Positions 1 to 6,981 of a DNA stretch of 64,000 nucleotides are shown here, piece after piece; within the stretch, counting starts at the first letter, position 1; every line of letters begins with the position of its first letter. The DNA comes from Streptomyces lomondensis (lineage in GTDB: Bacteria > Actinomycetota > Actinomycetes > Streptomycetales > Streptomycetaceae): contig NZ_BMWC01000004.1 in NCBI RefSeq assembly GCF_014651035.1, forward strand, positions 651,613-715,612, in the 5' to 3' direction. Both the position numbers and the translations under genes were made by a program. The notes beneath the pieces were generated by a model. It did not search any database. It saw only the letters and a program-made list of their open reading frames with translations, and had not been told where the DNA came from.

Positions 1-2
1 TG

Positions 3-524
3 CCCGACGTCGTGCTCATCGACATTCAGATGCCCGTCATGGACGGCATCGAAGCGACCCGGCACATCGCCGCAGACCCAGCCCTGGCCGGCGTACACGT
101 CGTCGTGCTGACCAACTACGGCATGGACGAGTACGTCTTCGAGGCGCTGCGCGCCGGCGCCGCCGGGTTCCTTGTCAAAGACATCGTGCCGGAGGACTTC
201 CTGCACGCCGTACGTGTCGCCGCCCGCGGCGACGCCCTGCTCGCGCCCGCGATCACCCGCAAGCTCATCGACCGGTACGTCACCCAGCCGCCCCCCACCC
301 GCGCCGGCAGCGGGCTGGAGGAGCTGACCAGCCGCGAACGCGAGGCCGTCGCCCTGGCCGCACAGGGCCTGTCCAACGACGAGATCGCCGACCGCCTGGT
401 CATCAGCCCGTTGACCGCCAAGACCCACATCAACCGGGCCATGGCCAAGCTCCACGCCCGTGATCGCGCCCAGCTCGTGGTCCTTGCCTACGAATCCGGC
501 CTGGTAGCCCCGCGCAACTCCTGA
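3..524 (+). CDS. NarL/FixJ-family response regulator, 5' end outside window
   Basis: The frame is open at the window edge, so the N-terminus is missing. The visible part holds the second half of a receiver domain, with the phospho-acceptor Asp in LIDIQMPVMDG, the switch region VVLTNY and the conserved Lys in FLVKD. A LuxR-type helix-turn-helix follows (LTSREREAVALAAQGLSNDE to the ARDRAQ end). The protein ends normally at position 524. In this family a sensor kinase phosphorylates the Asp and the dimer then binds promoters. The partner kinase is most likely the gene just upstream, outside the window. The family call is secure; the regulated process is not visible. Confidence 0.93.
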   Translation, partial: PDVVLIDIQMPVMDGIEATRHIAADPALAGVHVVVLTNYGMDEYVFEALRAGAAGFLVKDIVPEDFLHAVRVAARGDALLAPAITRKLIDRYVTQPPPTRAGSGLEELTSREREAVALAAQGLSNDEIADRLVISPLTAKTHINRAMAKLHARDRAQLVVLAYESGLVAPRNS

Positions 525-553
525 CCCCAGCGCGCCGTTGACTGGCCAGGACG

Positions 554-859
554 CTACGGCGCCTCGTCGCCCAGGACCTCGCGGGCCAGCTCCTTGAGCG
601 CCTTGGGGTCCTGCGGGAGGGCCTGCTTCCCGGCCTCGGCCGCCCGGTAGACGCGCCGGACCCGGCCGTCGACCACCCGCTGCTCGGAGACCAGCAGCCC
701 GTCGGCCTCCAGCCGGTGCAGCGTCGGGTACAGGGTGCCGGGGCTGATCTGGCAGTCGTGGCGGGCCAGTTCCTCGGTCATCCAGGCGCCGTGGATCTCC
801 TCCTCGGCCGCGTGGTGCAGGATGTGCAGCCGCACCGCACCCCGCTGGAACTCCCGCAC
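554..859 (-). CDS. PadR-family transcriptional regulator
   Basis: This 101-residue winged-helix repressor has the PadR signature: a start region rich in LHILHHAAEEEIHG, then EELARH, SPGTLYPTLHRLEADGLL for the recognition helix and wing, and a basic turn (GRVRRVYR) before the helical tail. It converges with the response regulator at position 524. PadR proteins usually repress a neighbouring exporter or stress gene and are released by a small phenolic or hydrophobic ligand. The neighbours here are decayed, so no target can be named. The start at 859 gives a normal N-terminus. The short C-terminal part is typical of the small-PadR subgroup. Confidence 0.85.
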   Translation of the reverse strand: MREFQRGAVRLHILHHAAEEEIHGAWMTEELARHDCQISPGTLYPTLHRLEADGLLVSEQRVVDGRVRRVYRAAEAGKQALPQDPKALKELAREVLGDEAP

Positions 860-880
860 CGCAGCCCGCCTCCGGCACTA

Positions 881-1356
881 GTGGCGCAACCGATATCGGC
901 ATCCGATGCTGCGCCCTGCGATGCCGTCGATCGAGAAATTTGTTTCACCTGCGTCAGGACGGGCGGCTGTCCAACGTTGAGCTGGCCAAGCGGGTGGGGC
1001 TGACGCCTCCCCCCTGCCTGCGGCGGGTCAAGCGCCTGGAGGAAGCGGGCGTCATCACCGGCTACCGGGCCGTCATCGACCCCGCAGCGGTGGGCCGCGA
1101 CCTCGAAGTGCTCATCGACGTCGAGATCTACGCCAACGACCGCAAGACCGTTGAGGAGTTCGAGACCACCGTGGCCTCTTATGAAGAGGTCATCGAGTTC
1201 CGGCGGATGTACGGCCGTCCCGACTACTTTCTGCGCGTCGCCGTCGCCGACCATGCGGCCTACGAAGCCTTCCTGACTGGAAAGCTCAGCGACCTGCCCG
1301 CCGTCCTGCGCCTCACCTCTCACCTCACCATGAAGACGATCAAGGTGAAGAGCTGA
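881..1356 (+). pseudogene. Lrp/AsnC-family regulator, frameshifted near its 5' end
   Basis: From a possible GTG at 881 the frame reads the expected family N-terminus and includes DAVDREI. It then fails at about position 940. One base further on, the next frame begins with FHLRQDGRLSNVELAKRVGL and continues perfectly through the helix-turn-helix (CLRRVKRLEEAGVITGYRA) and the RAM ligand-binding domain to a stop at 1356. Adding one base between ATT and TG near 940 would restore the usual EILFHLRQDGRL and a protein of about 158 residues, the normal family length. The downstream frame alone could start only at a TTG inside the first helix, losing the first half of the DNA-binding helix bundle. It is a pseudogene, or a sequencing error, by a single-base loss. 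Confidence 0.8.
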
Positions 1357-1844
1357 GCGGCATGGTCACGGCACCTTCCGGTCCCGAGCGGTCGCGTCGC
1401 GTGCAACGAGGTACTGCCTCCACCTGTCGTTGACGTATTCCGCTTGCTGGCGAGCCCCACCTTCCTTCCCCCCGAACGCCGCTGCAGCAGCATCGAGGTG
1501 CACGACATTCCGGGCCAACACAAGCCGTGCTGGCCCGGGGGCATTATTTGGCAGCACGCGCAGAGCCATCACTGTGCCGTCGTCGCCGAAGGAAACTGGG
1601 CCCCAGAGCGGGGCAGTGGTGCCGGTCGGGTCAAGCGCCGCCCGGCCTGCGGGTCCCCAGTGGGCTTGCCGCCGGGCAGCCTCGCTCCCCAGCCCGGCAC
1701 ATGAGAGTGAAGAAAAACGCCCTTCAGGAAGCCAGCCCTCGTGCGCGCCGGATCATCGTCTCGTCCTCATCGACTTTGGTCTCCGAGTAACAGACCATCG
1801 GCGGATACCCGGCGCTCTGGACAGCGACAGACTTGCAGATATGA
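1357..1844. other. Stretch without a recognisable gene
   Basis: I find no protein family on either strand. Several open frames exist, as expected at this GC content, but none has a family motif or a convincing ribosome-binding site. The minus-strand frame around 1572-1366 (reading LPNNAPGPARLVLARN) has plausible amino-acid composition and could be a remnant of something. I cannot name it. The stretch lies between two decayed genes and is probably part of the same degenerate block. Confidence 0.4.
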
Positions 1845-2213
1845 ACTTCCGTCAACATCCGACTTCTCCCAAGGCCGATACCACCGTGGTCGCTGACTCC
1901 CCGCTGGCCATCATGCGTCGCCGCTGTAGGAGCAGCAGCCGGGCTCCTGCTGGGAGTCATCGAGATCCACAAGTCCTTGTCGGTAACCGTCTCGGCCGAG
2001 CGCGTGGTCCTGGCCAGCCAGGACGAACAATGGGAGTTCGCGAGCAACGAGATAGACAAGGTGCTCTTGGCGAGCAAACAGCTCATCCTGATCGATCACA
2101 ACGGTCAGGAACTCACACGCCAGGCTTGTGATCTGAAGCCACGACGGCTGTACAGCGCTTTCGTCCAGCATGGCTACTCGTGGGCGGAAGGCGCACCCGA
2201 CAACACCGCCTGA
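1845..2213 (+). pseudogene. YqeB-like membrane protein, C-terminal remnant
   Basis: From about 1900 this frame reads a hydrophobic segment (AAVGAAAGLLLGVIEIH). Then comes a domain that I match from memory to the C-terminal part of actinobacterial YqeB-type proteins: SVTVSAERVVLA, EFASNEIDKVLLASKQLILI, DHNGQELTRQ and a terminal FVQHGYSW. A stop interrupts the frame at about 1842. The N-terminal membrane helices expected of the family are not upstream in any frame I can follow. The piece from the TTG at 1977 could still be translated alone (78 residues), but it would lack its membrane anchor. I treat it as the surviving end of a gene of unknown cellular role. Confidence 0.5.
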
Positions 2214-2234
2214 CGCAATGACATCACCCGAACG

Positions 2235-2640
2235 ATGCGAGTGGTCTCGATCCTCTGTTTCTACGGTGCCGGTGTCGTCCTGGTAGGCGAGATCATCCTG
2301 TTCCCCCGGGAGAGCGGGTCCCCGTGGTTGTCAGGACGGGAGCTGCCGTCTTCGGTGGGGTGTTCGCACTCGGTGCGGCGCTCTTCGCGCTGCTTTCTCT
2401 CCTGCGGTCGGATTTCCGCCTCTCCATCGCCGAGATCGGCGCGGTGCTCGCGATCGTGGGATCGCTGAACTGGCCGCGTCGCGCTGCCCGGACCGAGACA
2501 CACCGCGTGTACCGCGGCCGGCTGCCCGGGAGGATGCGCGCCGGGTGGACGGGGGCTGGGCTTCGGACTGGTCTGGTTCGCCTTCCACCTGATGGCATTC
2601 ATCGGTGGCGGCATCCTTCGGCGCGGTGCTTGCCGGGGCG
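2235..2640 (+). pseudogene. Small membrane protein broken by two compensating frameshifts
   Basis: Three consecutive pieces of membrane-protein-like sequence lie in alternating frames. From 2235, one frame reads MRVVSILCFYGAGVVLVGE followed by IILFPRE. From about 2324 a second frame reads AAVFGGVFALGAALFALLSL and AEIGAVLAIVGSLNW. From 2553 the first frame resumes with GLGFGLVWFAFHLMAFIGGG. Each piece contains a credible transmembrane helix, and together they would make a protein of about 130 residues with four helices. No single frame holds all of it. I read it as a decayed small integral membrane protein of no known family. The alternative is a short protein starting at the GTG at 2324 with the other matches fortuitous. 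Confidence 0.35.
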
Positions 2641-2967
2641 CCCAGCAGCTGCGACAACCGTTTCTCCAGCTGCTGAACGCGGGAGGCCAGGCGGGGGTGC
2701 GGGCCTGGGCGTTGGCGAGGTCGGCCTGGAGCAGGATCGGCTGACCGGTGAGCCGCTGGCCGGGTCCGGGGCTGCCGGTTCAAGTTCGGCGGCGTGGACG
2801 ATTTCGGCGTCGCTCGGTGTCCGCCTGGCGGCCGCAGCCTCCAGGGCCTGATATCGGGAAGTGGCTGGCCGACGACGGGGCATGTCCAGCATCACCACGC
2901 GGCCGCGGCGGACTACGGCGACGGCTTCTGACAGGTCGTCCAGGTCCGCCTGGACCCGGTTGATCAA
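2599..2967 (-). pseudogene. Degenerate coiled-coil protein, possible transposon accessory (DUF6262/TnpC-like) remnant
   Basis: On the minus strand, sequence from 2967 reads VINRVQADLDDLSEAVAVVR and, later, PSDAEIVHAAELEP. The coherent reading then moves between frames: LTGQPILLQADLANAQAR in one and RLASRVQQLEKRLSQLLG in the next. The last two pieces look like the coiled-coil part of the DUF6262 proteins that accompany tyrosine-recombinase transposons of the Tn554 type. That likeness comes from memory. The frame changes within about 300 bases mean it cannot make the full protein. If the reading is right, this is the only trace of a mobile element in the window and may mark how the surrounding block decayed. 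Confidence 0.3.
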
Positions 2968-2985
2968 GCGGCGGACGCGGCGGAA

Positions 2986-3594
2986 TCATGCCGGAGGCCA
3001 CCACGCGAGCCACACGATGAGTACTGTCACCAGTACGGCGGCCGCCGTGCCCGATATCAGACGCCAGGGCACAACGGGGCCGCCGCGCTTCACTGCTCTG
3101 ATCAAATCCCACCGGCCGTAATAGCGATACGGGTCCGACAGTTCCCCGTGTTCGCCGTCATGCCACACCAGATAGGTAGAAGTAGGACTCAGCGCATCGA
3201 AACTCACCGCGTTCCAAGGAATGGCGACCAGGCCGGGCTCGTCTTTCCGATAGGGATCCCACATGAGCAGACCGTGTTGAGCGACCGCGATCCAGCTCCG
3301 TTCCTCCGGCTTGGTGGTCCGCCGCCAGCGCGCCACAGCCGCTGTCAACCAGCCGAGCAGCACCAAGCCAAGCACCGGCAACCGCCATTGCGGCGAGCCG
3401 TCGACGGTCAGCCCGAGCAGTGCGATTCCCGCGGCGAAGAGGGCCACGAAGTCGAACATCAATACAGACATGAAGACCATGTCGGGGCTGCCCAGGCGCC
3501 CCGCTATGTCCGACCGGTGCAGTCGAATGATCCGCCCGAAGCCGACATTCTCCGCGTGTTCGGCGAACATCCGCCGTGGCCATCGACTGCCCAT
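2986..3594 (-). CDS. Hypothetical membrane protein
   Basis: This 202-residue protein belongs to no family I recognise. Two adjacent transmembrane helices lie near residues 38-60 and 67-87 (FVALFAAGIALLGL, LPVLGLVLLGWLTAA). A soluble central part with aromatic and basic residues follows (ERSWIAVAQHGLLMWDPYRK, DPYRYYGRWDLIRAV), and a last helix sits at the C-terminus (AAAVLVTVLIVWLAWW). The central part resembles a small PH-like beta domain of the kind found in many actinobacterial membrane proteins; that is inference. The first 30 residues look unlike the rest, so translation may start at the internal Met before VFMSVLM. It is the only intact-looking gene between 0.9 and 3.7 kb. Confidence 0.6.
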   Translation of the reverse strand: MGSRWPRRMFAEHAENVGFGRIIRLHRSDIAGRLGSPDMVFMSVLMFDFVALFAAGIALLGLTVDGSPQWRLPVLGLVLLGWLTAAVARWRRTTKPEERSWIAVAQHGLLMWDPYRKDEPGLVAIPWNAVSFDALSPTSTYLVWHDGEHGELSDPYRYYGRWDLIRAVKRGGPVVPWRLISGTAAAVLVTVLIVWLAWWPPA

Positions 3595-3738
3595 TCCCCG
3601 CCTCCCAGTCGACCGCGCCCAAGCCGTCCCACCATGTGTACCGGCCGCCGCTGGAACCTGTCCCTACCAGGTCACCACTCAGCGGAGAAGTGTCAATCAT
3701 CGGCCGGGAGGTGGCACGGCTTCCAGTCGGACAGGAAG

Positions 3739-4644
3739 TCACGGTCTCGCCGTCGCTCGGCCGTCGACGGGAACGCCCAGCCGGTCCGCCACCGTCGTGA
3801 GGGCTGTGCCCAGCGGGAGCGAAACCCGGGTGAGGGCGTGCTGGTCACCCCGGGTCGGGTCCCGGTTGACGATCAGCACCGGCTTCCCGGCCTGGGCCGC
3901 CTGGCGGACGAAGCGGAGCCCGGACATCACCGTCAGCGAGGAGCCCAGGACCAGCAGCGAGGACGCCGCACGGACCAGCTCGCGGCAGTGCTCGACGCGC
4001 TGCGGTGGAACGGTTTCGCCGAAGAAGACCACGTCCGGTTTGAGGATGCCGCCACAGACCGTGCAGGGCACCACGCGGAAACCGGCGACCTGCTCGTCCG
4101 TGAGGTCGGCGTCACCGTCCGGGTTGATTCCGGCGGCTACCGGCTCGAACCCCGGATTGGCCTCCTCCAGCCGCCGGGCGAGCTCGCGGCGTGGGCTGCG
4201 GGCGCCACAGGAGAGGCAGACGACCCGGTCCAGGGCCCCGTGGAGCTCCACGACGTCCTCACTGCCGGCGGCCTGGTGCAGGCCGTCCACGTTCTGGGTG
4301 ATGACGCCCGAGATCAGGTCGTGCCGCCCGAACGCGGCCACGGCCCGGTGCCCGGCGTTGGGGCGGGCCCGGCCGAAGGTGCGCCAGCCGAGGTGGCTGC
4401 GCGCCCAGTACCGGCGCCGGGCCTGGGCGCCGGCGACGAAGTCCTGGTAGGTCATCGGCGTGTGCCGGCTCAGGCTCCCGCCCTCGCCCCGGTAGTCGGG
4501 GATGCCCGATTCCGTGGAAATGCCCGCTCCGCTGAGTACCAGCACACCGCCGTTGCTCAGCGCCTCGGCGACCGGCTCCAGGTCCGTGGTACCCGGCGGC
4601 AGGTCCTCGCCAGGGGTCCAGCTCAGAGTGGGGCGCATGCGCAT
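3739..4644 (-). CDS. Sir2-family NAD-dependent protein deacylase (sirtuin)
   Basis: The 301-residue protein carries the sirtuin core in order: the NAD-binding loop GAGISTESGIPDYRG near residue 40, TQNVDGLHQAAG, the catalytic His in VELHG, and a zinc ribbon with two CxxC pairs (CLSCG, then CTVCGG about 50 residues later). It also has the second Rossmann motif LVLGSSLTV and IVNRDPT for ribose binding. Sirtuins remove acetyl or acyl groups from lysines using NAD+, giving nicotinamide and O-acyl-ADP-ribose. The protein is slightly longer than minimal bacterial CobB because of an N-terminal extension and a larger insert in the zinc module, as in the class II sirtuins of actinomycetes. It stands alone. 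Confidence 0.93.
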   Translation of the reverse strand: MRMRPTLSWTPGEDLPPGTTDLEPVAEALSNGGVLVLSGAGISTESGIPDYRGEGGSLSRHTPMTYQDFVAGAQARRRYWARSHLGWRTFGRARPNAGHRAVAAFGRHDLISGVITQNVDGLHQAAGSEDVVELHGALDRVVCLSCGARSPRRELARRLEEANPGFEPVAAGINPDGDADLTDEQVAGFRVVPCTVCGGILKPDVVFFGETVPPQRVEHCRELVRAASSLLVLGSSLTVMSGLRFVRQAAQAGKPVLIVNRDPTRGDQHALTRVSLPLGTALTTVADRLGVPVDGRATARP

Positions 4645-5220
4645 GCCGTCAGGGTACGGAACAGCAGCCCCCGTCGCGGCCGCGTCGGCTGAGGCCCCGC
4701 CGCCGCGGGGCGGGCGAACGCGAGCGGGTCGCTCACCCGCCCTGGTGCGCCGGCAGGACCGATGTCAGCTCGACGTGGTGGCGCACCGCGAGCCCGGTGT
4801 TCGTGGCGCACTCGAAGGAAGCATCCAGGGGTGGCGTCTCCGCCGTTGCCGCTCTGGCGAGCCGACGCGCCGGCGGCTGTACGACGACGCGAACCGGTCC
4901 GCACCCGTGCCGCACCGCAAGGCGACGGAACTCGGCGAGCGACTGGTGTGCGGGAAGCGGCCGGCGTGACGGACCTGCTGGCGCGGCACGGATTCGAGCC
5001 GCGTCACCGCACTGGCGGCTCCGGACAGGTGCTGCGTGCGTGGGAAGCCCGCTGAAGCCCGCAGCCCGAACGCGACGAACCTGATCGACCTCGATCGAGC
5101 TGACATGGTCGTGTCCCCCAAGGGACAGCCGGCCAGTGCTGAAACCCTCTGAACGGGACAGACGGCAGGAGAGCGGTGCGTGCCTGTCCTGCGCCGCCCG
5201 AGCGAGGGATGAGGTGAGCG
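4645..5220. other. Stretch without an intact gene; possible regulator remnant
   Basis: No complete gene is visible on either strand. On the plus strand a frame ending at 5055 reads TDLLARHGFEPRHR, and a neighbouring frame before it reads ATELGERL. Such wording occurs near the C-terminus of some actinobacterial helix-turn-helix regulators, so this may be the end of a decayed regulator. The match is weak. The last 60 bases before 5221 carry a purine-rich stretch (GAGGTGAGCG) that should be the ribosome-binding site of the dehydrogenase gene. Confidence 0.3.
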
Positions 5221-6267
5221 ATGCGTGCGGTGACTGTGCGGCCCGGCACCAAGAACTCCGTAGAGGTGAGGGAGGTGCCCGACCCCGCCCCGGCTGCGGG
5301 CGAGCTGCTGGTGGACGGCCTGGCGGTCGGGGTGTGCGGCACGGACAAGGAGATCGTTCGGGGCGAGTACGGCTCGGCCCCGCCAGGGCGTGAGTGGCTG
5401 GTCCTGGGACACGAGTCCCTGGGGCGGGTGCGGCAGGCACCACCCGCAAGCGGCTTCTCGGCCGGTGACCTCGTCGCCGGGGTGGTGCGCCGCCCGGACC
5501 CCGAGCCGTGCGGGGCGTGCGTCCGCGGGGAGTTCGACATGTGCCGCAACGGCCGCTACACCGAGCGCGGCATCAAGGAGCTCGACGGTTACGGCGCCGA
5601 GGCGTGGTGCGTGGAGGCCGACTACGCGGTGAAGCTGGAGCCGCATCTGGACCGCGCCGGAGTGCTCATGGAGCCGACCACCGTGGTGGCCAAGGCATGG
5701 GAACAGGTCGAGCGCGTCGGTGCCCGTGCGTGGTTCGAGCCGCAGCGTGTCCTGGTGACCGGCGCGGGACCCATCGGCCTGCTGGCCGCCCTCCTGGGCA
5801 TGCGGCGAGGACTGGACGTGCACGTGCTCGACCGGGTGACCGAGGGCCCCAAACCCGGCTTGGTACGGGACTTGGGCGCCACGTACCACGCGAAGGACAT
5901 CGAGCAGGTCATCACCGCCGTACGCCCGGACGTCGTCATCGAGGCGACCGGCGCGAACGAGCCCGTGCTCGCCTCGCTGACCGGCACCGCGCCCTACGGT
6001 GTCGTGTGCCTGACCGGGGTGTCACCCGCCGGGCGCAGGATGACCGTGGACGCGGGCGCCATCAACAGGGAGATCGTGCTCCAGAACGACGTGGTGGTGG
6101 GCTCGGTCAATGCCAACCTGCGCCACTACCGGCAGGCCGCCGACGCCCTGGCCGACGCCGACCTGTCATGGCTGGAGCGCGTGATCACCCGGCGGGTGCC
6201 CCTGGAGCGGGCGACGGAGGCGTTCACGCCGCAACCCGACGACGTCAAGGTGGTCGTCGAGCTCTAG
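5221..6267 (+). CDS. Zinc-dependent glucose 1-dehydrogenase-like oxidoreductase
   Basis: This 348-residue medium-chain dehydrogenase has the catalytic-zinc region CGTDKEIVRGEYG and GHESLG, and the structural-zinc lobe CGACVRGEFDMC. A Rossmann domain begins VLVTGAGPIGLLAALLG, with the C-terminal catalytic part closing the fold. The pattern GTDKEI, GRYTERGIKELDGYG and PTTVVAKAWEQVE is that of the glucose/galactose dehydrogenases first described in archaea, which oxidise the sugar to its lactone with NAD(P)+. The next gene is a gluconokinase 35 bp downstream, so the pair would convert glucose to 6-phosphogluconate without glucose 6-phosphate. The exact sugar is inferred from the family and the neighbour. 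Confidence 0.85.
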   Translation: MRAVTVRPGTKNSVEVREVPDPAPAAGELLVDGLAVGVCGTDKEIVRGEYGSAPPGREWLVLGHESLGRVRQAPPASGFSAGDLVAGVVRRPDPEPCGACVRGEFDMCRNGRYTERGIKELDGYGAEAWCVEADYAVKLEPHLDRAGVLMEPTTVVAKAWEQVERVGARAWFEPQRVLVTGAGPIGLLAALLGMRRGLDVHVLDRVTEGPKPGLVRDLGATYHAKDIEQVITAVRPDVVIEATGANEPVLASLTGTAPYGVVCLTGVSPAGRRMTVDAGAINREIVLQNDVVVGSVNANLRHYRQAADALADADLSWLERVITRRVPLERATEAFTPQPDDVKVVVEL

Positions 6268-6302
6268 ACGGTGGCAACGAGATCTCGAAGGGAAGGTTCT
6301 GG

Positions 6303-6812
6303 ATGTCTCACGACTCCGCTCCGCTGGTCGTGGTCATGGGCGTGTCGGGCTCGGGGAAGACCACGGTGGGCCGCCTGCTGGCACGCAGCCTCGGTGTTCC
6401 TTACGCCGAGGGGGACGACTTCCACCCCGAAGCCAACGTGGCGAAGATGCGGGCCGGCCACCCTCTGGACGACGAGGACCGCCGCCCCTGGCTGGAGGAG
6501 ATCGCACGATGGCTGGCCGGCCACGAGGAGAGCGGGGGTGTGGTGACCTGCTCGGCGCTGAAGCGGCGTTACCGTGACCGGCTGGCCTCCGCCGCACCGC
6601 GCGTCTTCTTCCTGCACCTCGACGGCTCGCCCGAGCTGATCGCCGCGCGGATCTCCGCGAGGAGGGGCCACTTCATGCCGCCCGACCTGCTCCGCACCCA
6701 GTACGCCGACCTCGAACCGCTGGGGGAGGACGAAGCGGGGGCGGCCGTCCCGATCGACGGTACGCCGGAGGAGACCGCCGCCCTCGCCCATGCCGCCGTC
6801 ACCTCTCCCTGA
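6303..6812 (+). CDS. Gluconokinase
   Basis: The 169-residue P-loop kinase has Walker A GVSGSGKTT, the GntK signature EGDDFHPEANVAKMRAG, a CSALKRRYRD motif and HFMPPDLLRTQYADLEPL near the C-terminus. It phosphorylates D-gluconate with ATP to 6-phosphogluconate. The length is usual for the GntK family. The ATG at 6303 follows GAAGGTT and gives the canonical start just before the P-loop. It sits 35 bp after the glucose dehydrogenase and is almost certainly co-transcribed, making a direct oxidative route for glucose. No gluconate transporter or GntR repressor adjoins it. Confidence 0.93.
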   Translation: MSHDSAPLVVVMGVSGSGKTTVGRLLARSLGVPYAEGDDFHPEANVAKMRAGHPLDDEDRRPWLEEIARWLAGHEESGGVVTCSALKRRYRDRLASAAPRVFFLHLDGSPELIAARISARRGHFMPPDLLRTQYADLEPLGEDEAGAAVPIDGTPEETAALAHAAVTSP

Positions 6813-6849
6813 GCTGCTGGGTGTTCCCCGGGCCCTGCACTGAAGTAGC

Positions 6850-6864
6850 TATTTGCTATAGCAT
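6850..6864. promoter_or_regulatory. Candidate GntR operator upstream of the MMPL gene
   Basis: The 15-mer TATTTGCTATAGCAT contains the perfect 10-bp palindrome TGCTATAGCA. The same 15 bases with two changes occur at 12128-12142, just before the start of the GntR/FCD regulator gene. AT-rich palindromes stand out at this GC content, and GntR proteins of the FadR branch bind short palindromes of this size. I infer that the regulator controls both its own gene and the exporter/two-component operon that starts at 6982. Confidence 0.5.
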
Positions 6865-6981
6865 CACCCAGCCAGTGGACAGGCCCGACCGTCAAGAAAC
6901 CCTCAGGTTCGCCGACGGGTGCCCGTCAAGTTCGCCGAAAAGGATCGGAGCCTCAATCCACTACCGATGAGGGATGCAGGC

